The notes below the pieces were generated by a model. That model was given only the letters and a program-made list of their open reading frames with translations, was not told the DNA's origin and ran no database searches. Position numbers and translations under genes: made by a program. Shown here one piece after another: positions 7,954 through 16,561 of a stretch of 46,523 bases of DNA. Each line of letters opens with the position of its first letter. Positions within the stretch are counted from its first letter, which is position 1. The stretch comes from Chloroflexota bacterium (GTDB lineage Bacteria > Chloroflexota > Anaerolineae > Anaerolineales > Anaerolineaceae), in contig JAJUJY010000013.1 in assembly GCA_029265085.1 (NCBI GenBank), positions 1 through 46,523 of the forward strand, written 5' to 3'.

Positions 7954-10900
7954 ATGTTTCAAAAAATCATTCGTGCGATTGCGGGTGACCCCAATAAACG
8001 AGAAATCTTACGCCTGGCCGAGACAGTGGACCAAATCAATGCCCTGGAAAAGACCTTTGAGGCGTTAACCGATGAACAATTAAAAGCGAAGACCACGGAA
8101 TTCTGTGCGCGGCTGGCTGAAGGGGAAACTCTGGATGACCTGCTGGTAGAGGCATTTGCTGCGGTCCGCGAGGCAAGCAAGCGTACTATTGGCCTGCGCC
8201 ATTTTGATGTGCAGATGATGGGTGGTATGGTGCTGCATCAGGGCAAAATTGCTGAGATGCGTACTGGTGAAGGGAAGACTCTGGTTGCAACCCTGCCGGT
8301 TTACCTTAATGCGCTGACGGGGAAAGGCGTTCATCTAATCACGGTGAATGATTATCTGGCGCGCCGCGATGCGCGTTGGATGGCGCCAATTTACAAAGCA
8401 TTGGGTTTGACGGTGGGTGTTCTGCAGATGGCTTCCCGCACTGAAAATGGCAAGAAGGCCTTCCTGGTGGACCTGGAAAAAACCTCTCCGTTTGAAGACC
8501 AGCACCAACTGGTGATGGTGGACCGGGCAGAAGCGTATCGAGCTGATGTAACATATGGCACCAACAGTGAATTTGGCTTTGATTATTTGCGCGATAACCT
8601 CACCAGCCGTTTGAGTGACCGGTCTCAACGCGGACATTATTTTGCTATCGTCGATGAAGTGGATAATATCTTAATCGATGAAGCGCGGACACCATTAATT
8701 ATTTCAGGCCCGGCTGCAGATGAAGCGGAATGGTACGTGCGCATGGCGCAGGTGGTTCGGGCGCTCAAAGAAGAAGATTATGAAATTAATGAACGCGACC
8801 GTACGGTAACGCTGACCGAGGTTGGTGAAGCGCATGTGGAAGAACTCCTCGATATGGCCCTGGGTGATCCGGATCGTCCTGAGGATATCAGTCCAGAGCA
8901 GGCCCGTGTTTTGGGTTATTTGGAACAGGCCTTAAAAGCCCAGTTTTTATTCAAGCGCAATAAAGATTATATTGTGCAGGCCGGCAAAGTTGTGATTGTG
9001 GATGAATTTACCGGCCGTTTGATGCCCGGCAGGCGCTGGTCAGAAGGGCTGCACCAGGCTGTTGAAGCCAAAGAGGGGGTGCGGGTTGAGGCTGAAAACA
9101 TTACCTATGCAACCATTACCATTCAGAACTATTTCCGCATGTATGAAAAATTGGCAGGGATGACCGGTACAGCTCTAACAGAGTCGGAAGAGTTTCATAA
9201 GATTTACAAGCTGGAAGTGCTGCCGATTACCACCAATCTTGAATATAACGCCTTACGGGAGGGCGGTTCCCTGGTTGAGATTAACTCAAAGGATGAATTG
9301 GGTTATAAGCAAACCTATTATGCCAGCAAAGTTGATCCCTTAAAGCAGCCGGCTTATTGGCGGCGAAAAGATTACCCAGATGTGATTTACCGCTCGGAAG
9401 AAGCAAAAATCCGTGCGATTACGGAAGAGATTTTACGCTACCATGTTTTAGGGCGGCCGCAATTGGTTGGTACAACCTCAGTGGAGCATTCGGAGCGGCT
9501 TTCGCAACGCTTGCAGCCAGAATTATTGCGGCGTTTAACCCAGACAATGTTAGTGCGCCAATACTGGCTGGATAAAAACAACCGCCAGATGACCGAAACG
9601 GCGATTCCGGAACTGCAGTTCTTAAATAAATCTTTGCCGGAATTAAATGTCGGTGAACTGCGCAACTTTGCCCGTCCCCTGGGCATGAGCAGTATGAATC
9701 CCGAAGATCCGGCCAACTTAAGCATTCTTGCCCGGTTGTTCAATTTGACTGAAGGAGATTTGCCGCGTTTGAGCAAGGTTTTGCAGGGCGGCATTACACA
9801 CCAGGTTTTGAATGCCCGCAAGCATGATGAGGAATCGAAAATTATTGCCAAAGCAGGCGCTTTTGGCGCGGTTACGATTGCGACCAATATGGCCGGCCGC
9901 GGCGTTGACATTAAATTGGGCGGCGAACTGGATGAAGATATCCTTCGCGATGTAATCCGGGTTATGCGCCGTGTGGGTGTGGACCCATATAACATGACCA
10001 ATGAACAGCGCTTGCAAGTGCTGCAGCAGGTTTCACCCGATCAATATGGCATTTATACCGATTCGATTAAGGCCTTTTTGCAGTATATGGATGAAATGCG
10101 CCGGGTGCGCGAATTGGGCGGCCTGCATGTGATTGGATCGGAACGCCATGAAGCCCGCCGCATCGATAATCAGCTGCGCGGTCGTTCTTCTCGCCAGGGT
10201 GACCCTGGCTCTTCGCGGTTCTACCTCTCTTTGGAAGACGATCTGATGCGCCTGTTTGGCGGTGCACAGGTTGAAAATTTGCTCAAACGGTTGAATATTG
10301 ATGAAAGTATGCCGTTAGAGAACAACCTGGTGGCTCGTATTGTGGAACAATCGCAAACCCGCGTGGAAGGCAGCAACTTTGACGTCCGCAAGCATTTGCT
10401 GGAATATGACGATGTCTTGAACATGCAGCGCAAACGCATTTATGCGCAGCGCGACCGTGTGTTTACCAAGGAAGACTTAACCGAAGATGTGGAAACCATG
10501 CTGCAGGAGACCATCCGCAGCCGTGTTCCTGGCGCGTTGAATGATGAGGAAGGTCCCTGGAAGCTGTTGGCTTACCTGGATGAAATTCAACCGACCATTC
10601 AGGTTGAAGGGTTGGCGTACCCATCGTTCACCATCCGGTTGATCCTGGAAGAATTGCGGAAGACCCTGCCAGAAAAACAGATGTCGTTTGCTGTTTTGCA
10701 GGAAAAACTGGTGGATATTGCCCGCCGTGCATTGGAAGGGGAACGTGATCATATTGTGCGGACCACCGAGGCCATGTTGGACCGCACGGAAGACGCCCTG
10801 GATCAGCAGCGGAATGAACGCATGGAAACGATCGATACCTTCTTTGAAGGACTGGATGATCGGGTTGGCGGCGAGGGTGGTCCTGTCCGGCCGCAGGAAC

Positions 10901-11991
10901 TGTTGGATGAGCTGTCTGCGTTGGTTCGTACATCCCTGCGTCTTTCTCCGGATCAACTACGACGCTTACCAGATGGCGACGAGGATGTCGCGGATGCGGT
11001 GCGTCAGCAGGTGACCCAGGCTGTTGCCAGTATCCAGGTTGCACGCCTGATTGGTTCAATGGAACGCCGCGTTGAAGATTGGACATTGAAAGCAAGCCAG
11101 CTGCAAGGTCTGGAATGGGCTGATATCGCCGATGCGGTCATGCAGGAAGTTGAAAATGCGTTTGTGCGGCGAATTGACCGCCATGTAGGTGAAAATGGAC
11201 AGATCAACCGTGACCTGGAAGCCTTGTTTGAAAAGGCGGAGGGCGGCCAGATCAATGAGAATGGTTTAATTTCTTTGCTGCTGATGATGATGGAAGGCAG
11301 CAAGCTGACCTTTGACCGCAAAACCCATAAGCGCGGCCGTCAGCGGGTGATCCGCTTCACGTATGTCTTTTTGGCTGCAAAATTACTGGATGGCAAGGAA
11401 GCCAATGAGTTGATTGACGATGTGCTGGAGCATTTGCATGGTGCGCAAACCGCTTTACGCATTCTCTGGGGACGCTTTGAATTTGGCCGATTATTCCAAA
11501 CCGGCTCAACCTTAGGGCAGCTAGATGGGCGCTTGAAAGAAGGGTTGGCCGATGAATTAGGCGCGGAACGACTGGAAGAGCTTTCTGCCACACCACTGGC
11601 GGAAATTCCTGGCGAAGATCAACGCAAGATCATTGATGTGTTAGGGACTCGTTTGCAAAATGAAATCTATCGCGAAGTGCTCTTGAGTGTGATCTCACAA
11701 TTATGGGTTGATTATCTGACCAGGGTGGATGCGCTGCGTGTGTCGATTGGTTTGGAAGCGTACGCTCAACGTGATCCGCTGGTGCAGTATAAGAGCAAAG
11801 CTTCGGAGATGTTCTCAGCCCTGTTGGTGGATATTCGCGGTGGGGTTGTGTCGCGCATGTTTACATACCGGCCAAGCCGCAGCGCTTCGGCGAGTGTGGA
11901 ACGTGAGCGTGGTGAAGGCGGTGCGGCAGCAACCAGTGCAAAATCAGACGCAAACGTAGATGTGCAGCGGAAAAAGAAGAAAAAACATTGA
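7954..11991 (+). CDS. secA: preprotein translocase ATPase SecA, unusually long
   Basis: This is the motor ATPase that drives proteins through SecYEG. It has Walker A MRTGEGKTL (about residues 102-110), VNDYLARRDA, the characteristic TYGTNSEFGFDYLRDN, the DEAD-type box VDEVDNILIDEARTPLI (about 233) and NMAGRGVDIKLGG in the second nucleotide-binding domain. The wing/scaffold start is FDVRKHLLEYDDVLNMQRK, and the scaffold end is AYAQRDPLVQYKSKASEMF. At 1345 residues it is far longer than the roughly 900 usual for the family. Extra sequence sits before TYGTNSE (about 25 residues), in the second nucleotide-binding domain (about 90 residues), and mainly between VEGSNFD (about 804) and the two-helix finger region (about 1251). 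The C-terminal zinc motif that binds SecB is absent; the tail is basic (KKKKKH). Confidence 0.95.
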   Translation: MFQKIIRAIAGDPNKREILRLAETVDQINALEKTFEALTDEQLKAKTTEFCARLAEGETLDDLLVEAFAAVREASKRTIGLRHFDVQMMGGMVLHQGKIAEMRTGEGKTLVATLPVYLNALTGKGVHLITVNDYLARRDARWMAPIYKALGLTVGVLQMASRTENGKKAFLVDLEKTSPFEDQHQLVMVDRAEAYRADVTYGTNSEFGFDYLRDNLTSRLSDRSQRGHYFAIVDEVDNILIDEARTPLIISGPAADEAEWYVRMAQVVRALKEEDYEINERDRTVTLTEVGEAHVEELLDMALGDPDRPEDISPEQARVLGYLEQALKAQFLFKRNKDYIVQAGKVVIVDEFTGRLMPGRRWSEGLHQAVEAKEGVRVEAENITYATITIQNYFRMYEKLAGMTGTALTESEEFHKIYKLEVLPITTNLEYNALREGGSLVEINSKDELGYKQTYYASKVDPLKQPAYWRRKDYPDVIYRSEEAKIRAITEEILRYHVLGRPQLVGTTSVEHSERLSQRLQPELLRRLTQTMLVRQYWLDKNNRQMTETAIPELQFLNKSLPELNVGELRNFARPLGMSSMNPEDPANLSILARLFNLTEGDLPRLSKVLQGGITHQVLNARKHDEESKIIAKAGAFGAVTIATNMAGRGVDIKLGGELDEDILRDVIRVMRRVGVDPYNMTNEQRLQVLQQVSPDQYGIYTDSIKAFLQYMDEMRRVRELGGLHVIGSERHEARRIDNQLRGRSSRQGDPGSSRFYLSLEDDLMRLFGGAQVENLLKRLNIDESMPLENNLVARIVEQSQTRVEGSNFDVRKHLLEYDDVLNMQRKRIYAQRDRVFTKEDLTEDVETMLQETIRSRVPGALNDEEGPWKLLAYLDEIQPTIQVEGLAYPSFTIRLILEELRKTLPEKQMSFAVLQEKLVDIARRALEGERDHIVRTTEAMLDRTEDALDQQRNERMETIDTFFEGLDDRVGGEGGPVRPQELLDELSALVRTSLRLSPDQLRRLPDGDEDVADAVRQQVTQAVASIQVARLIGSMERRVEDWTLKASQLQGLEWADIADAVMQEVENAFVRRIDRHVGENGQINRDLEALFEKAEGGQINENGLISLLLMMMEGSKLTFDRKTHKRGRQRVIRFTYVFLAAKLLDGKEANELIDDVLEHLHGAQTALRILWGRFEFGRLFQTGSTLGQLDGRLKEGLADELGAERLEELSATPLAEIPGEDQRKIIDVLGTRLQNEIYREVLLSVISQLWVDYLTRVDALRVSIGLEAYAQRDPLVQYKSKASEMFSALLVDIRGGVVSRMFTYRPSRSASASVERERGEGGAAATSAKSDANVDVQRKKKKKH

Positions 11992-12077
11992 AAGAGCGCG
12001 GCTTTGTCAAAATCAACCGCCCTAAACGGGACAATTTTGGTGTATAATATTATGGTTTGATGCCCTATTGCCGAGGG

Positions 12078-12106
12078 TTGTCAAGATCGGCAATCACCTT
12101 TATAAT
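12078..12106 (+). promoter_or_regulatory. promoter of the S1 gene
   Basis: TTGTCA (12078-12083), 17-base spacer, TATAAT (12101-12106). This is near-consensus (11 of 12). Another TATAAT at 12043 has no matching -35. Inverted repeats ATTGCCGA/TCGGCAAT (12067 to 12092) and ATCACC/GGTGAT (12093 to 12112) overlap the promoter and may bind a regulator, but no regulator is evident. Confidence 0.75.
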
Positions 12107-12142
12107 GGGTGATAATCTTTTTCTATTGGAGTACTAGAACGT

Positions 12143-13357
12143 ATGGACCAAAACGACGCCCAACTCGAGCAGGGGGTGACGCCCGAGAATAACCAGGTTG
12201 AAGCACATAATATGGCCTCCCTGTTAGAACAAGAAGGTCTTGGTATTGACTTTCCTTCTCAGGGTGAAATCCGCAATGGTATGGTTGCCAGCATTACCCC
12301 TGGTCAGATCCTCGTAAGTGTGGGAACCAAATCCGAAGGGATTATCAGTGGTAAAGAGTTCGAGCAGATTCCTGCTGATGAACTGGCTGCATTGAAAGTT
12401 GGCCAGGAAATCCCTGTTTACGTGATCAATCCCGAAGATTCAAACGGGAATTTGGTTCTTTCCTACGTGCGGGCGCGTGAAGAGATGAGTTGGCTTGATG
12501 CCGACACTCTCCTGAGCTCCAAGGAAACCTTCCATTCTAAGATCGTTGGCTACAACAAGGGCGGTTTGATCGTCCCGGTTGGCGGCCTGCGTGGTTTTGT
12601 ACCTTCTTCGCAGATTAGCCTTTCCCGCCGCGCTGGCATGTCCGGGGAATCACCCGAACAGCGCTGGGGCAAAATGATCGGCGAAGATATTGATGTTTGC
12701 ATCATCGAAGTGGATCGCGAACGCCGCCGCCTGATTCTTTCCGAGCGGGCTGCCAGTACCGAAACCCGCGAATCAATCAAGGAACGTGTGATTGACGAGT
12801 TGAAAGAAGGCGAAATTCGCAGCGGCCGCGTTACCAGCCTGGCTGAATTTGGCGCTTTCGTTAATATCAGCGGCGCTGATGGCCTGGTTCACCTTTCTGA
12901 AATTTCCTGGGACCGCATTCAGCATCCCAGCGAGGTTCTCAAGGTTGGGCAGGAAGTCAAAGTTAAGATCATTTCGGTTGATCGCGACAAGAAGCGCATT
13001 GGCCTTTCGATCCGCCAGCTTTTGGAAGATCCCTGGAATGCTCGCGTAGCAAAATACCAGGTTGGCCAACTGATTGAAGCCACCATCACCCGCCTGACCA
13101 AGTTCGGCGCTTTTGCTCGCATTGAAGACGATATGGAAGGTTTGATCCATATCTCTGAGATCAGCGAAAAACGCATCGAGCACCCCAAAGAGGTCCTCAA
13201 AGAAGGCGATGTGGTTACTCTGCGCGTCATCAAGATTGACCCCGAGAATCATCGCGTTGGTTTGAGCCTGCGCCGGGTTGATTCCATGGCCTACGCCGAT
13301 ATGGACTGGATGGCCTTGGAAGAGGCTATAGACGACGAAGAGAAAAGCGAAGAGTAA
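12143..13357 (+). CDS. rpsA: 30S ribosomal protein S1-like RNA-binding protein, four S1 domains
   Basis: The product has 404 residues. Four S1/OB-fold repeats start near residues 40, 128, 223 and 305. The last two are the best conserved (RVTSLAEFGAFVNISGADG with LVHLSEISWDRIQHPSEV, and TRLTKFGAFARIEDDMEGLI). The N-terminus and C-terminus are acidic. S1 promotes mRNA binding to the 30S subunit. E. coli S1 has six domains; four-domain forms are common in other phyla. The paralogous four-repeat proteins of Gram-positives are an alternative label. The gene has its own promoter and is followed by a perfect 12-base-pair hairpin. Confidence 0.85.
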   Translation: MDQNDAQLEQGVTPENNQVEAHNMASLLEQEGLGIDFPSQGEIRNGMVASITPGQILVSVGTKSEGIISGKEFEQIPADELAALKVGQEIPVYVINPEDSNGNLVLSYVRAREEMSWLDADTLLSSKETFHSKIVGYNKGGLIVPVGGLRGFVPSSQISLSRRAGMSGESPEQRWGKMIGEDIDVCIIEVDRERRRLILSERAASTETRESIKERVIDELKEGEIRSGRVTSLAEFGAFVNISGADGLVHLSEISWDRIQHPSEVLKVGQEVKVKIISVDRDKKRIGLSIRQLLEDPWNARVAKYQVGQLIEATITRLTKFGAFARIEDDMEGLIHISEISEKRIEHPKEVLKEGDVVTLRVIKIDPENHRVGLSLRRVDSMAYADMDWMALEEAIDDEEKSEE

Positions 13358-13382
13358 TTCTTCTGGCTGACTATGAAATGAT

Positions 13383-13413
13383 GAGAGCGCACCAGTTTGG
13401 TGCGCTCTCCTTT
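13383..13413 (+). terminator. hairpin terminator after the S1 gene
   Basis: A perfect 12-base-pair stem, GAGAGCGCACCA / TGGTGCGCTCTC, has a 3-base loop and is followed only by CCTTTG. The weak T run may allow read-through into the M19 gene that begins at 13428. Confidence 0.65.
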
Positions 13414-13427
13414 GAGGAATACCCGCC

Positions 13428-14525
13428 ATGCCTTTTGTGATTGATGCGCACGAAGATCTGGCTTATTCCATGCTCACTTTTGGGCGTGATTACCGCCGTT
13501 CGGCTTATGAAACACGCCGTTTAGAGCAGGATGGCGAAATGCCGAACTTAAATGGCCATGCTTTATTGGGCTGGCCTGAATACCAGCGTGGACAGGTGGC
13601 AATTGTTTTTTCGACATTGTTTGCCATGCCGAAACACCACGCCTCCGGACCCTGGGAAAATCAGGTATATCGAAACCCTGTGGAAGGCCATAAAGTGCTG
13701 AGCATGCAGGCCGACCTGTACGAGCGGATGTGCGATGAATCTCCGGATAAATTCCGCCTGGTACGATCTCGTGCTGATCTATCTGCTGTGCTAGCTCCCT
13801 GGGAGCAGACTCTCGCTGACCCGGTAGAAAATCCACACCCTACGGGGCTTGTATTTTTGATGGAAGGCGCGGAAGGGATTGCTGATCCGGCGGAGTTGGT
13901 GGAATGGTGGGAGCGCGGTTTGCGCATTTTGGGGCCAGTATGGGCAGGTACGCGGTTTTGCGGCAGCACATACGAGCCAGGACCGTTTACTCGTGAAGGC
14001 CAGCGTCTTCTGGTAATGATGGCTGAGTTGGGGCTTACGCTGGATATTGCGCACATGTCCGAAGAGGCGGCGTTGGAAGCCCTGGACCGCTACCCAGGGC
14101 CGATTGTTTGCAGCCATGCCAACGCATCCGCATTATTGTATGGGGATGTGGTAAAACGGCATTTATCTGACCACGTCTTGCGCCGCTTGTTTGAACGGGA
14201 TGGTCTGGTTGGGTTAATGCCTTTTAACCGGTTTTTACTGCCGGGATGGAAAAATACTGACCCCCGCGAGCAAGTTTCGCTTATAATGTACTTAAATCAT
14301 ATCGATCATGTTTGCCAGTTGGCCGGAAGTGCCCGGCATACCGCGATTGGCACAGATTATGATGGCGGTTTTGGTTGGCCAGCGGTGCCTCTTGAAATCG
14401 ACACCATTGCCGACCTGCAAAAATTAGCCCCGATGTTGTCTGAACGCGGTTATGCGCCTGAAGATATCGATGGAATCTTTTCAGGGAACTGGCGGCGGCA
14501 TTTGGAAAATACACTACCTGAATGA
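13428..14525 (+). CDS. membrane dipeptidase, M19 (renal dipeptidase) family
   Basis: The 365-residue zinc dipeptidase-like protein has the first metal motif IDAHEDLAYSM (H8, D10), the bridging glutamate in FLMEGAEGI, DIAHMSEEAALEAL with the third metal histidine, PIVCSHANASAL with the fourth, and TDYDGGFGWPAVP near the C-terminus. M19 enzymes cleave dipeptides, including some with D-amino acids at the second position. There is no signal peptide, so it is probably cytoplasmic. GAGGA precedes the ATG 18 bases after the S1 terminator. The stop overlaps the next gene by 4 bases (ATGA), indicating coupling. Confidence 0.9.
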   Translation: MPFVIDAHEDLAYSMLTFGRDYRRSAYETRRLEQDGEMPNLNGHALLGWPEYQRGQVAIVFSTLFAMPKHHASGPWENQVYRNPVEGHKVLSMQADLYERMCDESPDKFRLVRSRADLSAVLAPWEQTLADPVENPHPTGLVFLMEGAEGIADPAELVEWWERGLRILGPVWAGTRFCGSTYEPGPFTREGQRLLVMMAELGLTLDIAHMSEEAALEALDRYPGPIVCSHANASALLYGDVVKRHLSDHVLRRLFERDGLVGLMPFNRFLLPGWKNTDPREQVSLIMYLNHIDHVCQLAGSARHTAIGTDYDGGFGWPAVPLEIDTIADLQKLAPMLSERGYAPEDIDGIFSGNWRRHLENTLPE

Positions 14526-15037
14526 GTTCAAATCCTCAAACACAAACAAAAGCCCAGAATGAACCTGTGACTGGGAAGCGGAATTCGCTTCGCTATTCCC
14601 GACGGCGTGTTCGTTTTGGCCTGGGGTTAACCCTGGCTGGTTTTTTAATTTTTTTGATTGGGACACGTCCTGGCTTATTTGGCCTGGATCGCAGTCCCGT
14701 GATTGGTTTTGTTCAAATTGCGGTCTTTTTGATCGGTCTGGCATTTATTTGCCTGGGCGGCTATATTTCCATGATGGCAATGTGGAAAGATGAGCAGCCA
14801 AGTATTGCGGCTGATATTGGATTGCGGCTGGTCGCGACCGGCTATTTAATCGCAATCTTTACCGGTATGGCAGATATTTTTGGAATCGGCAGCCACCCAT
14901 TACCGGGTGTGCCCTATTTTGGTGGGTTACAGGCTCGCGGGGTGGAAATCGGCCAGGTGATTATTGCCATTGGCTTTTTCTTGCTCATTCCTTATTCCCG
15001 CGCTGCAAAAGAGCATAAGACCCATAAACCTGCTTAA
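14522..15037 (+). CDS. small integral membrane protein of unknown function
   Basis: The product has 171 residues. After a hydrophilic Gln/Arg-rich N-terminus of about 35 residues it has four hydrophobic segments (LGLTLAGFLIFLIGT; IGFVQIAVFLIGLAFICLGG; LRLVATGYLIAIFTGMADIF; VIIAIGFFLLIPYS). I do not recognise a family. The ATGA overlap with the M19 dipeptidase gene implies co-translation and perhaps a linked role. Confidence 0.75.
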   Translation: MSSNPQTQTKAQNEPVTGKRNSLRYSRRRVRFGLGLTLAGFLIFLIGTRPGLFGLDRSPVIGFVQIAVFLIGLAFICLGGYISMMAMWKDEQPSIAADIGLRLVATGYLIAIFTGMADIFGIGSHPLPGVPYFGGLQARGVEIGQVIIAIGFFLLIPYSRAAKEHKTHKPA

Positions 15038-15075
15038 GGAAATTCTCATCTGTTCATCAAATTGGTGAACGATGC

Positions 15076-15104
15076 TTGACCGAAAATATTGGTTGTGTTA
15101 TAGT
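15076..15104 (+). promoter_or_regulatory. promoter of the LysM/M23 peptidase gene with long leader
   Basis: TTGACC (15076), 17-base spacer, TATAGT (15099-15104). The predicted start near 15111 leaves a leader of about 170 bases. It begins with the hairpin GGTGTT-GCG-AACACC and holds a later GGACA/TGTCC pair. I matched it to no known riboswitch class. Confidence 0.75.
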
Positions 15105-15279
15105 CGAATTTGGTGTTGCGAACACCTGTATTGGTAGATAAGCCTAAAAGAACAATTTCTTTGAAGATTAACGGTTTCCGATTTACGATGTGGCCTGATG
15201 TGAAGTTTCTTTAAATGGACAGGTGATTGAATTGTCCAATCCGTTGCTTTGCAGGCGTAAACATTGAGGAATAAAAAGA

Positions 15280-16491
15280 ATGAATGAATCATCGACATCG
15301 AACCAGCGGTTCCCTGCCGATTCCGAAGTTGAAAACCTAACTGTTCCCGAAACCAAACCCAGTTCCAGTAAGAACTGGAGTTATTTCTGGGAAGGTCTGG
15401 TCCGCATGGGCCTGGGAGAAGTATCCTTACGCGTTGGAACCGGGTTGGCTTCTATTGCCCTAATTTTGATGGTTGTTTGGGTGATGGGAAGTTTTTATTT
15501 AAAGGGTGATGTATCCAGTTTTGAGACCGCTGCAATGGCTGCGCCGCTTCCTACGGCAACACCCAAAGTGGACGCGCCTTTATTTGCCCCTCCCGATTCT
15601 TCTGCTTCGGTATCCGGCGTAACCCGCCTGGCACAACTGCACACGATTTTACCCAGCCGCCCTCGTTTTGAAATGACTACATACGAGGTGCAGAAAGGCG
15701 ATACAATTTTTGCTATCGCTGAAAAGTTTGGTCTCAATCCCTCTTCAATCTTGTGGGGTAATCTGGAAATCCTGGGCGATAATCCGCATTTATTATCACC
15801 GGGGCAGGTGTTGAATATTTTGCCGTCAGATGGTGTGCTGTATGAATGGCATGCAGGCGATGGCCTCAATGGGGTAGCGAAATATTTTGGCGTTACACCA
15901 GAAACCATCATCAACTGGCCAAGCAACAGCCTTACGGTTGAATCGGTTGGTGATTTTGCGGCGCCAAATATTGCCGTTGGAACAGAATTATTTGTTCCGG
16001 GCGGCAAACGTGAGTTTGTCTCCTGGAGCGCTCCACGGATTACCCGCGATAACCCTGCCGTTGCGAAGATGTACGGACCTGGGTCCTGCGGTGCCATTAT
16101 GGATGGCGCCGTGGGTGATGGTGTTTTTGGTTTCCCAACACCTTCGAAATGGCTTTCCGGCTATGATTATTCACCTGAAACGAACCATTTTGGGATCGAC
16201 CTGGGTGGTACAACCGGCACCGCAATTTACGCAGTGGATGACGGTGTGGTGGTGTATTCTGGTTGGAATGACTGGGGTTATGGTTACGTGATCGTGATTG
16301 ATCATGGGAATGGCTGGCAGTCTGTTTATGCTCACTTGAGCACCATTTATGCTGGCTGTGGTCAAAGCGTTGGCCAGGGTGAAACCATTGGTTTAATGGG
16401 CAGCACAGGCAACTCTTCCGGTCCTCACCTGCATTTGGAACTGCGTTCCGATACGTACGGGAAAGCCAACCCCTGGAATTTCCTGCCTTAG
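15280..16491 (+). CDS. LysM-containing M23 (LytM-type) metallopeptidase
   Basis: The 403-residue envelope peptidoglycan hydrolase has a cytoplasmic head of about 50 residues, one membrane anchor (about 53-74), a LysM domain (YEVQKGDTIFAIAEKFG, about 135-183), and a second weaker LysM-like repeat (YEWHAGDGLNGVAKYFG). The M23 domain has the zinc ligands H303 and D307 (HFGIDLG), with H383 and H385 in GPHLHLEL. All active-site residues of the family are present, so it should cut peptide cross-bridges. GAGGAA precedes the ATG. It is transcribed alone, from its own promoter to a strong terminator. Confidence 0.93.
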   Translation: MNESSTSNQRFPADSEVENLTVPETKPSSSKNWSYFWEGLVRMGLGEVSLRVGTGLASIALILMVVWVMGSFYLKGDVSSFETAAMAAPLPTATPKVDAPLFAPPDSSASVSGVTRLAQLHTILPSRPRFEMTTYEVQKGDTIFAIAEKFGLNPSSILWGNLEILGDNPHLLSPGQVLNILPSDGVLYEWHAGDGLNGVAKYFGVTPETIINWPSNSLTVESVGDFAAPNIAVGTELFVPGGKREFVSWSAPRITRDNPAVAKMYGPGSCGAIMDGAVGDGVFGFPTPSKWLSGYDYSPETNHFGIDLGGTTGTAIYAVDDGVVVYSGWNDWGYGYVIVIDHGNGWQSVYAHLSTIYAGCGQSVGQGETIGLMGSTGNSSGPHLHLELRSDTYGKANPWNFLP

Positions 16492-16506
16492 TCTACTGAA
16501 ATCAAT

Positions 16507-16538
16507 AAAAGCCCCGGTGATTGATCCGGGGCTTTTTT
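16507..16538. terminator. terminator between convergent peptidase and thrS genes
   Basis: Stem GCCCCGG/CCGGGGC with A run before and T6 after, so it can act on both strands. It lies 15 bases after the peptidase stop and 24 before the end of thrS. Confidence 0.85.
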
Positions 16539-16561
16539 GTGCATTATTTTGTCAGTGCGGG

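Noticed and set aside
15104..15279. c-di-AMP (ydaO-type) riboswitch before the LysM/M23 gene
   Set aside because: I could not find the conserved ydaO core sequences; only simple hairpins are visible.
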